From: CAZUNB01 sp964622235
GTDB taxonomy: Bacteria > Patescibacteriota > Saccharimonadia > Saccharimonadales > JAGPDM01
Reading direction: 5' to 3'
Length of the DNA stretch: 13,474 bases
Assembly (NCBI GenBank): GCA_964622235.1
Contig: CAZUNB010000031.1
Coordinates: 1-13,474 of the forward strand
The number at the start of each line of letters is the position of its first letter. The stretch's first letter is position 1. The notes beneath the pieces were generated by a model. The model saw nothing but the letters and a program-made list of their open reading frames with translations. It did not search any database and was not told the origin of the DNA. Positions 6,112 through 13,133 of the stretch are shown in pieces. The translations under genes and the position numbers were made by a program.

Positions 6112-8922
6112 ATGCAAGAGGAAATTGTCGTTCGTGGTGCAAGAGAGCACAATCTAAAAAATATTGACATATCTATTCCGCGCAACAAGTTAGTTGTTAT
6201 CACCGGCTTGAGCGGTTCGGGCAAATCAAGCTTAGCTTTTGATACAATTTATGCCGAAGGACAACGGCGCTATGTCGAAAGTCTGTCTAGCTATGCGAGG
6301 CAGTTTCTTGGTCTAATGGAAAAACCAGACGTGGATCAGATCGATGGTCTAAGTCCAGCAATTAGTATTGATCAGAAATCAACAAGTCGAAATCCACGTT
6401 CAACTGTGGCGACTGTTACTGAAATATATGATTATCTTCGGCTTTTGTTTGCTCGTATCGGAGTGCCACACTGTCCAATATGTGGCAATGTTGTTTCTCG
6501 ACAAACACCTGCTCAGATTGTAGATGCCATTCTAAATTTACCAGATGCGAAAAAACTGCTTGTATTGGCTCCGGTTGTAGTTGATAAAAAAGGCGAGTAT
6601 CAACACATACCGGCAGAGTTTAAGAAAGCTGGGTTTGCTCGTGCTCGAGTTGACGGTGTTATATATGATCTTGACGAGTGGCCAACGCTTGATAAAAAAT
6701 ATAAACACACTATCGAGATTGTTGTTGATCGACTTCTGAATGATCTTGAGTCACGCCAGCGAATTAGTGAATCGGTCGAAGCTGCACTTGAATTGGCTGA
6801 TGGTGTATTGAAGGTGATTGATGCTGAAAGTGATGAGGAGTTCCTCTTTAGCGAACAGTTTGCGTGTATTGATCATCCGAATGTAGCAATTCCTGAATTG
6901 GCTCCTCGAACCTTTAGTTTTAATAGTCCTCATGGTGCTTGTCCAACTTGTTCTGGTCTTGGCTTTCGTAAAGAAGTTGATCCAAATCTAGTATTGGCTA
7001 GTCAACGATTGACTATTTCTGAAGGTGCTATTCGAGTTTGGACAAATATGCGCGATGATTCTTGGAATATTAAAAAGGTAGCAGCAGTTGGTGAAAAATA
7101 TGGCTTTACTATTAATCAACCGTGGGAAAAATTATCCGACGAACAGGTAGAGAAAATCCTCTATGGTACTGGCAAAGAAACCTACTTTGTTCAGATGGGC
7201 GATGGTCGTGGTTGGAACAGCAGCTATGAAGGCGTAATTCCAAATCTTGAGCGACGATATGGGGATACTGATAGCGAGTTTATGCGCGCAGAAATTGATA
7301 AGTACATGCTTGATAAACCATGCCACACTTGCAAAGGTCGCAGACTAAAACCAGAAGCACTTGGTGTGACGATAGCTAATTCTTCGATTATGGATGTCTG
7401 TGAATTATCTATTTCCGACGCTTTGGAATTTTTCGAACAACTTGATCTAAGCCAACGAGATATGCATATTGCCAGACAGGTCTTAAAAGAAGTTCGTTCA
7501 AGAATAGGTTTTTTGAACGATGTTGGATTGTCATATCTTACGTTACTACGTAGTGCCAACACACTTAGTGGTGGCGAAGCCCAGCGAATTCGACTCGCTA
7601 CTCAGATTGGTTCTGGACTCACTGGCGTTCTCTACGTGCTTGATGAGCCAAGTATTGGTCTTCATCAACGTGATAATAACCGTCTTATTAAAACGCTTAT
7701 TCGTTTACGCGACCTTGGTAATACAGTTTTAGTGGTTGAGCATGATGAAGAAACCATGCGGATAGCGGATTACTTGGTCGACATCGGTCCTGGCGCTGGA
7801 GTGCACGGCGGCGAAGTAGTTGCCGAGGGAACACCAAAACAAGTCGAAATGAATGAGAAAAGTATCACCGGTCAATATCTAGCAGGTAAGGTTGCGATTG
7901 CAACACCGAAGAAACGTCGCAAGGGTAACGGTAACACGCTACGCATCAAAGGTGCTCGTGAGAATAACCTTCAAAATGTTGATGCTAGCTTTCCGCTTGG
8001 CACGATGATTGGTGTTACTGGTGTTAGTGGTTCAGGAAAATCAAGTTTGATAAATAACATTCTTGCTAAAGAATTAGCCAATAAGCTTAATCGAGCACGT
8101 CATGTAGGCGGACAACATGATGAAATAAAGGGTATCGAGCATCTGGATAAAGTCATCGTAATTGATCAATCAGCAATTGGTCGAACTCCCCGTTCTAATC
8201 CTGCAACCTACACTGGACTGTTTACACCAATTCGTGAGTTGTTTGCAAAAACGCCTGAAGCTAAGATTCGCGGCTATAAACCTGGTAGGTTTAGCTTCAA
8301 TGTAAAGGGGGGTCGTTGCGAAGCTTGTTCTGGTGATGGAATGATAAAGATTGAGATGCACTTTTTACCTGATGTCTATGTGCAATGTGAAGAATGTAAT
8401 GGTGCTCGCTATAATCGCGAGGCGCTTGAAATTCACTACAAAGGTAAGAATATTTCTGATGTGCTCGGCTTAACCATTGAGCAAGCGACTGATTTTTTCG
8501 AGCACATTCCTTCGATTCATCGACGGTTACAAACTTTGCTTGAAGTCGGACTCGGTTACGTCAAGCTAGGTCAGCCCGCGACTCAACTATCTGGTGGTGA
8601 AGCTCAACGCATTAAGCTCGCTAGTGAATTAGCCAAACGTAGCACAGGAAAAACTCTCTATATTCTTGATGAACCAACAACTGGGCTACACTTCGCCGAT
8701 GTTAAACGATTGCTAGAAGTCCTTAACAAATTAGTCGAAGGCGGCAACACAATTGTTGTGATCGAACATAACTTAGACGTTATTAAGACGGCTGACTATC
8801 TAATCGATCTTGGCCCAGAAGGCGGTAAAGGTGGTGGACAAATTATTGCTACCGGAACGCCGGAACAGGTAGCTAAGGTAAAAAAATCTTACACGGCAAC
8901 CTATCTTAAAGAAGTTTTGTAA
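6112..8922 (+). CDS. uvrA: Excinuclease ABC subunit A
   Basis: A 936-aa UvrA, the damage-recognition ATPase that loads UvrB in nucleotide excision repair; length is typical. Two ABC modules are complete: Walker A GLSGSGKSS (32-40) and GVSGSGKSS (637-645), signatures LSGGEAQRIRLA (from 485) and LSGGEAQRIKLA (from 826), Walker B LYVLDEPSIGLH and LYILDEPTTGLH. The second zinc module is C736-x2-C739-x19-C759-x2-C762 (RCEACSG, QCEECNG). The insertion-domain zinc site reads C252-x2-H255 then C277-x2-C280, a CxxH variant that I believe recurs in UvrA proteins. CPICG (121-125) is the usual N-terminal motif. ATG 6112 is preferred over TTG 6103, which lies in the -10 box; the encoded MQEEIVVRGAREHNL matches the usual UvrA beginning. 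It stands alone, with no uvrB or uvrC nearby, and ends two bases from the convergent membrane gene. Confidence 0.97.
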   Translation: MQEEIVVRGAREHNLKNIDISIPRNKLVVITGLSGSGKSSLAFDTIYAEGQRRYVESLSSYARQFLGLMEKPDVDQIDGLSPAISIDQKSTSRNPRSTVATVTEIYDYLRLLFARIGVPHCPICGNVVSRQTPAQIVDAILNLPDAKKLLVLAPVVVDKKGEYQHIPAEFKKAGFARARVDGVIYDLDEWPTLDKKYKHTIEIVVDRLLNDLESRQRISESVEAALELADGVLKVIDAESDEEFLFSEQFACIDHPNVAIPELAPRTFSFNSPHGACPTCSGLGFRKEVDPNLVLASQRLTISEGAIRVWTNMRDDSWNIKKVAAVGEKYGFTINQPWEKLSDEQVEKILYGTGKETYFVQMGDGRGWNSSYEGVIPNLERRYGDTDSEFMRAEIDKYMLDKPCHTCKGRRLKPEALGVTIANSSIMDVCELSISDALEFFEQLDLSQRDMHIARQVLKEVRSRIGFLNDVGLSYLTLLRSANTLSGGEAQRIRLATQIGSGLTGVLYVLDEPSIGLHQRDNNRLIKTLIRLRDLGNTVLVVEHDEETMRIADYLVDIGPGAGVHGGEVVAEGTPKQVEMNEKSITGQYLAGKVAIATPKKRRKGNGNTLRIKGARENNLQNVDASFPLGTMIGVTGVSGSGKSSLINNILAKELANKLNRARHVGGQHDEIKGIEHLDKVIVIDQSAIGRTPRSNPATYTGLFTPIRELFAKTPEAKIRGYKPGRFSFNVKGGRCEACSGDGMIKIEMHFLPDVYVQCEECNGARYNREALEIHYKGKNISDVLGLTIEQATDFFEHIPSIHRRLQTLLEVGLGYVKLGQPATQLSGGEAQRIKLASELAKRSTGKTLYILDEPTTGLHFADVKRLLEVLNKLVEGGNTIVVIEHNLDVIKTADYLIDLGPEGGKGGGQIIATGTPEQVAKVKKSYTATYLKEVL

Positions 8923-8924
8923 AG

Positions 8925-9605
8925 CTATTTAAGTAATCGATAGATTATAAAGGCTATGATTATTATTGCCAAGAAACCGAGCGAAATGATATCAACATAA
9001 CGTTCGATTTTATCTTTATATTTTTTACCAAGAAAGTTGGCTAGAGCTGCGACTAAGAAAAAACGAGCACCTCGTCCAGCTATACTGGCGGCAACAAATG
9101 GAGCAAAGGCAACCCTAAAAACTCCGCCAGCTATGGTGAAAACTTTGAAAGGGATTGGTGTGAAGGCAGCAACAAGGATAATCGTCACTGAATATTGGTC
9201 ATAAAGAGTTTCCACAGTTGAGAAACTATCATGCAGATGCAACGAACTAATCAGGAAATCACCGAAACTTTCCCATAAAACTGCACCAATAAAGTAGCCA
9301 AACATGCCACCAAATACTGAAGCAATTGTCGTTAAAGCTGCGAAATGCAGCCATTTTTTTGGTTTACTAAACACCATCGCTAGCAGTAACGGATCGGGCG
9401 GAATTGGAAAGAAACTAGACTCGGCGAATCCGACGACCCCAAGTGCCACTGCAGCATATTTCGTAGTAGCCCAAGCAACTGTCCAACGGTAGGCAGCTTT
9501 AATTACATTTCGTAACGGTGCGATTAGCCATAACAGTGCCAGAAGAGGTTGTTTATAGGCTTTTTCTAATGTTGAGGAGTTGTCTGGAGCTTTTTTTATC
9601 TTCAT
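8925..9605 (-). CDS. DedA/VTT-family membrane protein, YqaA-like
   Basis: A 226-aa polytopic membrane protein of the SNARE-associated/DedA (VTT) superfamily, closest in pattern to YqaA-type members. Seen: hydrophobic segments at about 20-35, 50-78, 86-110, 140-165, 168-192 and 205-225; the re-entrant motif GFAESSFFPIPPDPLLL (59-75) with the family's acidic residue at Glu62; GGMFGYFIG (99-107); and AAFTPIPFKVFTIAGGV (146-162) followed by GRGARFF (177-183). DedA-family proteins are implicated in lipid flipping and envelope homeostasis; the substrate of this one is unknown. Start ATG 9605 is near a candidate -10 (TATAGT), giving a leader of about four bases. The stop is two bases from the uvrA stop on the other strand. 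Confidence 0.85.
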   Translation of the reverse strand: MKIKKAPDNSSTLEKAYKQPLLALLWLIAPLRNVIKAAYRWTVAWATTKYAAVALGVVGFAESSFFPIPPDPLLLAMVFSKPKKWLHFAALTTIASVFGGMFGYFIGAVLWESFGDFLISSLHLHDSFSTVETLYDQYSVTIILVAAFTPIPFKVFTIAGGVFRVAFAPFVAASIAGRGARFFLVAALANFLGKKYKDKIERYVDIISLGFLAIIIIAFIIYRLLK

Positions 9606-9615
9606 TGCTTTACAT

Positions 9616-9645
9616 ACTATAGGCTATAGGTACCATACTTGTCGA
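9616..9645 (-). promoter_or_regulatory. Promoter TCGACA-18 bp-TATAGT of the DedA-like gene
   Basis: On the minus strand TCGACA (9645-9640), an 18-bp spacer and TATAGT (9621-9616) match sigma-70-type boxes. The -10 ends ten bases before ATG 9605, so the leader would be about four bases. It lies back to back with the promoter of the next plus-strand gene inside a 77-bp gap. Confidence 0.5.
9617..9630. repeat. Tandem CTATAGG repeat at the DedA-like promoter
   Basis: Two adjacent copies of CTATAGG (9617-9623 and 9624-9630) overlap the -10 box of the minus-strand gene. They may be a regulator half-site pair or simply AT-rich promoter sequence. Confidence 0.3.
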
Positions 9646-9676
9646 TTGGCTTAATAGCTTGTAGCTGTACTACAAT
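9646..9676 (+). promoter_or_regulatory. Promoter of the 545-aa membrane protein, leaderless
   Basis: TACAAT (9671-9676) ends exactly six bases before ATG 9683, placing the start of transcription on the start codon. TTGGCT (9646-9651) is a possible -35 but its 19-bp spacing is long. Confidence 0.55.
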
Positions 9677-9682
9677 GTCTCT

Positions 9683-11320
9683 ATGAACTCTGATGATAAC
9701 TCGAGCGACAATACGCAGGACGATTACGGTCATGATGATCCGCGCGACACCTCTTTTTTAAATAGTTTTCAGCGTGATCCAAGCGCAATGAAGAACAGAG
9801 TGTCGGCTGGTTTCATGAATGAGCCTGATCAACAAAATGTTAATAACCGTCCGAATAGGCAACTAGATGATACATTCGTACCTCCTCCACTACCTCCAAC
9901 CTTACCAGTTACTATCGGTACTTCAACGGCGCAACCGGCCCACAGAAATGATTATCAGAGCTATAGTGTTGTCGATACAACTGCTGCACCTAAAAGCCAA
10001 GGATATGATGTGGCGCCATCTCAGCGAACATCATCTATACCGCAGCCGGTTTTTCATGGCAGCGACGAAGACTCAGCACTGAAGTCACCGCAAAATAGTC
10101 AAAATCAACAATTTAATAATGTTCCTTCGTCGTTAACGGATATTGATAGTAATCAGTTGAACAACCGTAACCAAATCGATCCACTGCCAGCAGCCGTACC
10201 TGTTCTAGGGCCAGCCGTCTTTGCTCCCGTCATCGAGCAGCAGCAAGCGAGAATCTCTCAAATTCCTGTACAGACATATACACTAGTAGGTGACACTGAG
10301 CCAAAGCCAGCTTCTGTAGAAACACTTCCCCCAAATTTTCCACCTACGCCTCAAAAAATGCAGTCTGAACGATTACCACCGCAACCACAATCGGAAGCAG
10401 CGCCAACTCCGAAGAAAATATTAAAACCGATTGTTTCTCAGCCACTCCTCAGCCCATGGCAACCACTATATGGGCCAGTAACCGCTGCGCAAGCCGCCGG
10501 TGTTACTAAATCTTCTAGAGTCAAAAGACCCCCAAGAGTAAAAGAGGAAATGGCGCCAAAAGAGCGGCAGTACGTTCCGAACACAATACTCAATAAAACA
10601 GATTCCCAGATATTGCTTTTGGTCTTTGCAGTATTTCTAGCTTTTTTCTCGGGAATTGGTTATTTCTTGCCATTGCTCGGTGTCGGTATCGGACTAACAG
10701 GTTTATTCTTGATTATACTGTTGCGTAATCAATCACCAACACTCGGCAAAATTGGTTTTGCAATAGCCATCATAGGTATCTCTTTTTCGGGATTTATGTA
10801 TTACCGCACTGCATTTCGATTTAATTATGAAGCCTATATAAGCAGCCAATATAATTATGTAATTTATAAGCCTAACAACTGGAATATAACTACTAGTACG
10901 ACTGAGAGTTCTAGTATTACTCGTTTCGATAGTCCAGAAATTGACGATAAGAATCCTCTAGCAAGCGTTGGTGTTGCCACACTGCTTAATACACCGAAAA
11001 ATAATGATTCAGATAGCGCAAAAAATAGTCTGTTTCAGCGCTATGCACGAGCCGTTGCAACGCCGTATGATGATTACGAAGAAGTTAAACGTGAAGAGAT
11101 CACGATAGATGATTTACCGGCGCTATATATTAATGCTCAAGGGTCTATTGACGGCCGAACTGACATGTTAGAGTATTACGTAATATATAACCAACGCGGA
11201 AATTCGTATGTCCTATCCTTTAACCGTTATAGCGCAAAAAAGGACGATTTTGAAAAAAACTTTATACAGATACGGGATTCATTCGACGCTAACGCCGACC
11301 TTGAGAATATTGGTAAATAA
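9683..11320 (+). CDS. Membrane protein with disordered N-terminus and PsbP-like C-terminal domain
   Basis: A 545-aa protein in three parts. Residues 1-300 are low-complexity, rich in Pro, Gln, Asn and Ser, with PPPLPP and PPQPQ stretches, and are probably disordered and cytoplasmic. Three hydrophobic segments follow at about 309-328, 331-348 and 355-374. The last 165 residues form a soluble domain, outside the cell if the N-terminus is inside. Its pattern (SSQYNYVIYKPNNWNI at 387-402, FDSPE, a central LPALYINAQG turn, YVIYNQRGNSYVLSF, ending IQIRDSF) resembles PsbP/Mog1/DcrB-type domains, in which a phrase such as YGFSIxYPxGW is typical. That family call is by pattern only. Such a fold often binds ligands or supports secretion, but no function can be named. 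The start ATG 9683 fits the -10 box. The trhO -35 box lies inside its 3' end. Confidence 0.75.
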   Translation: MNSDDNSSDNTQDDYGHDDPRDTSFLNSFQRDPSAMKNRVSAGFMNEPDQQNVNNRPNRQLDDTFVPPPLPPTLPVTIGTSTAQPAHRNDYQSYSVVDTTAAPKSQGYDVAPSQRTSSIPQPVFHGSDEDSALKSPQNSQNQQFNNVPSSLTDIDSNQLNNRNQIDPLPAAVPVLGPAVFAPVIEQQQARISQIPVQTYTLVGDTEPKPASVETLPPNFPPTPQKMQSERLPPQPQSEAAPTPKKILKPIVSQPLLSPWQPLYGPVTAAQAAGVTKSSRVKRPPRVKEEMAPKERQYVPNTILNKTDSQILLLVFAVFLAFFSGIGYFLPLLGVGIGLTGLFLIILLRNQSPTLGKIGFAIAIIGISFSGFMYYRTAFRFNYEAYISSQYNYVIYKPNNWNITTSTTESSSITRFDSPEIDDKNPLASVGVATLLNTPKNNDSDSAKNSLFQRYARAVATPYDDYEEVKREEITIDDLPALYINAQGSIDGRTDMLEYYVIYNQRGNSYVLSFNRYSAKKDDFEKNFIQIRDSFDANADLENIGK

Positions 11321-11329
11321 CTCTAAAAT
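11301..11329 (+). promoter_or_regulatory. trhO promoter TTGAGA-17 bp-TAAAAT, leaderless
   Basis: TTGAGA (11301-11306), an optimal 17-bp spacer and TAAAAT (11324-11329) each match consensus at five of six positions. The -35 is inside the end of the preceding gene and the -10 starts four bases after its stop codon. ATG 11337 follows the -10 by seven bases, so the leader is about one base. Confidence 0.7.
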
Positions 11330-11336
11330 ATCATTT

Positions 11337-12203
11337 ATGCAGAAGATTATACTGTTCTATAAATTTACTCCAGTTAAAGATACAGATGCGGTTCGTAAAT
11401 GGCAGACACTAATGGCAGCTGAGCGAGGCTTAAATGGTAGGGTCATCGTTAGCCAGCACGGAATTAACGCTACATTTGGTGGTGATATCGAAGCGCTTGA
11501 AGATTACATTGAACAGATGAACACTACATTATTGGCAGACTTCTCTGAGATAGACTACAAATGGAGCAATGGTGGTTACAATGATTTCCCAAAGCTGAGC
11601 GTAAAAGTTCGAAAAGAATTAGTTACGCTAGAACCTGACGAGGAGTTTGATGTGTTTAACACTAGTACCGCGCTCAGTCCAGAAAAATGGCATGAATATC
11701 TTGAAGAAAATCCGGATGTTACTGTATTAGATGCTCGTAATAATTATGAGAGTAAAATCGGGGTTTTTAATACTCAAAACCTATATGCGCCAGACATTAA
11801 CAGTTTCAAAGAAATCAAAAAAGAGCTCGAAAAACTACCAAAAAATAAGCCAGTTTTAACCTATTGCACCGGAGATGTGCGTTGTGAATATTTAAGCGCA
11901 TACATGAAACACAAAGGTTTTGATGAGGTATATCATCTTGACGGCGGTATCGTTCGGTACGGGGAGAAATATAATGATGAAGGCTATTGGGATGGGAAGT
12001 GTTATGTATTTGATGATCGAACCAGTATTGCTTTTTCTGAAGAATCGAAAGATATCGCTGAATGCGATTATTGTCACAAACTAACCAGCAGCTACATGAA
12101 TTGCAAAAATGCAAAATGTAACAAAAGGGTTTTACGTTGCGAAAACTGTGAAGAAAAAAAATATTGTCAAGAGTGCAGTAAACAGGTGTCAGTAGCTATT
12201 TAA
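11337..12203 (+). CDS. trhO: tRNA uridine(34) hydroxylase TrhO (YceA/UPF0176 family, rhodanese domain)
   Basis: A 288-aa TrhO, which uses O2 to hydroxylate U34 of tRNAs toward 5-hydroxyuridine. The N-terminal domain reads MQKIILFYKF to about residue 100 and includes GLNGRVIVSQHGINATFGG (31-49) and KLSVKVRKELVTL (86-98). The rhodanese domain has LDARNNYESKIGVF (131-144), the active-site loop YCTGDVRCE (176-184, Cys177 plus Cys183) and LDGGIVRYGEKY (201-212). A C-terminal cluster of eight cysteines (243, 246, 256, 261, 268, 271, 277, 280) could bind zinc. Oddity: the loop is CTGDVRC where the usual form is CTGGIRC. ATG 11337 is chosen because it follows the preceding stop and fits the -10 box; upstream in-frame codons overlap the previous gene. 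It ends by sharing TTAA with the convergent kinase gene. Confidence 0.93.
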   Translation: MQKIILFYKFTPVKDTDAVRKWQTLMAAERGLNGRVIVSQHGINATFGGDIEALEDYIEQMNTTLLADFSEIDYKWSNGGYNDFPKLSVKVRKELVTLEPDEEFDVFNTSTALSPEKWHEYLEENPDVTVLDARNNYESKIGVFNTQNLYAPDINSFKEIKKELEKLPKNKPVLTYCTGDVRCEYLSAYMKHKGFDEVYHLDGGIVRYGEKYNDEGYWDGKCYVFDDRTSIAFSEESKDIAECDYCHKLTSSYMNCKNAKCNKRVLRCENCEEKKYCQECSKQVSVAI

Positions 12204-13084
12204 GGTCGATAGAAAACTTCTACGGCATTATTTTTAACTTTGAAAGTAGCAGGTGTTTGACTGACAACTTCCCCGTCAACTTCAACAGAGCGTGTTGGTG
12301 ACGTCGTGATATTAATATTTTTACCAACTACTGCAAGTGGCTGCATCCGAACCCAGCCAGGAATAATAAAGTAGATGATATTTTTAAGGACTACTAAACG
12401 TTTTTTATTACGACCAAAAATAATCACACTTATCTCGCCTTTATCAATTGAAGTTTTAGTCCGCATACGAACTGGTCCGTGGTATTTCCCATTGGCTACG
12501 ACCAACTGGTGCGTAATTAGATGTAATGGCTCCTGATTGTCAACAACAATTGTACATTCAAACGGTCGGTGACGTAACAGTTCAACGAAACCTTGTACGT
12601 AGTACGCCGCTTGTCCGAAAAAACGTTTGGATTGGTCTGAAACATTTGCTGCCATTTGGGTGGTTAAGCCGATGGCTGAAAGGTTAGTGAAGTAATGGCC
12701 ATTAACCCAACCAAGTGCAACTTTTTTTCTTTTGCCTTCAGCGATAATCTTGACTGATTTTGCGATATTCATAGTTGGTAGGTTGAGCGATCGAGCGAAG
12801 TTATTGGTTGTTCCAAGCGGTACAACCGCCAAACGAATATTTTTGCCAACAATATGATTGATCGCACTGACAATTGTGCCATCACCACCACCTATTATCA
12901 AAACATCTGGCTCGGCTTTTGCCTCTGCTTCGAGCGCTTCCTTAATTTCTTGCTTCGTTTTAACCACATGTACTCGAGCCAAATTGATATCATAACGCTC
13001 AAATGCAGCCAAAATAGTTTTTAACCATTCACGTGATTTTCGTGATTTGACATTGATTATTAGTACGTAATTGATTCCTGACAT
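12200..13084 (-). CDS. Diacylglycerol kinase-like lipid kinase (DagK/YegS family)
   Basis: A 294-aa protein of the DAGK catalytic family (DagK, YegS, BmrU), ATP-dependent lipid kinases that act at the inner face of the membrane. Seen: N-terminal YVLIINVKSRKS (6-17, the usual NP-x-SG replaced by NVKSRKS), nucleotide loop IIGGGDGTIVSAI (63-75), VPLGTTNNFARSLNLP (88-103), YFTNLSAIGL (131-140), VANGKYHGPVRM (196-207) and the C-terminal VEVDGE (267-272). The lipid substrate could be diacylglycerol, undecaprenol or another membrane lipid and cannot be read from sequence. The start ATG 13084 lies seven bases after a TACTAT box and gives the usual family beginning. ATG 13093 lies inside that box and a still longer frame would cross the promoter of the divergent gene. 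The 3' end overlaps trhO by four bases. Confidence 0.9.
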   Translation of the reverse strand: MSGINYVLIINVKSRKSREWLKTILAAFERYDINLARVHVVKTKQEIKEALEAEAKAEPDVLIIGGGDGTIVSAINHIVGKNIRLAVVPLGTTNNFARSLNLPTMNIAKSVKIIAEGKRKKVALGWVNGHYFTNLSAIGLTTQMAANVSDQSKRFFGQAAYYVQGFVELLRHRPFECTIVVDNQEPLHLITHQLVVANGKYHGPVRMRTKTSIDKGEISVIIFGRNKKRLVVLKNIIYFIIPGWVRMQPLAVVGKNINITTSPTRSVEVDGEVVSQTPATFKVKNNAVEVFYRP

Positions 13085-13091
13085 GCTAGTC

Positions 13092-13097
13092 ATAGTA
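13092..13097 (-). promoter_or_regulatory. -10 box of the lipid kinase gene
   Basis: TACTAT on the minus strand ends seven bases before ATG 13084, giving a leader of about one base. No clear -35 box is seen. It faces away from the -10 box of the HAD gene, 21 bp off, in a 49-bp intergenic region. Confidence 0.45.
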
Positions 13098-13118
13098 CAA
13101 CGAAACGATAAAAAACGG

Positions 13119-13124
13119 TATAAT
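13119..13124 (+). promoter_or_regulatory. -10 box of the YqeG-like gene
   Basis: TATAAT is a consensus -10 hexamer ending nine bases before ATG 13134, giving a leader of about three bases. No convincing -35 box is seen and no Shine-Dalgarno precedes the start. Confidence 0.55.
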
Positions 13125-13133
13125 AAATAATAG

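Noticed and set aside
6842..6953. UvrA insertion-domain zinc site with CxxH in place of CxxC
   Set aside because: His is a good zinc ligand, and I recall CxxH-like variants as common in UvrA proteins, so it is not a sign of damage.
7224..7732. Frames of 112 and 70 codons within uvrA on either strand
   Set aside because: They overlap the highly conserved ABC signature region of uvrA and have no independent support.
11208..11336. Upstream extension of trhO giving a 331-residue protein
   Set aside because: It overlaps the previous gene out of frame and runs through the -35 and -10 boxes; ATG 11337 gives the family's normal N-terminus.
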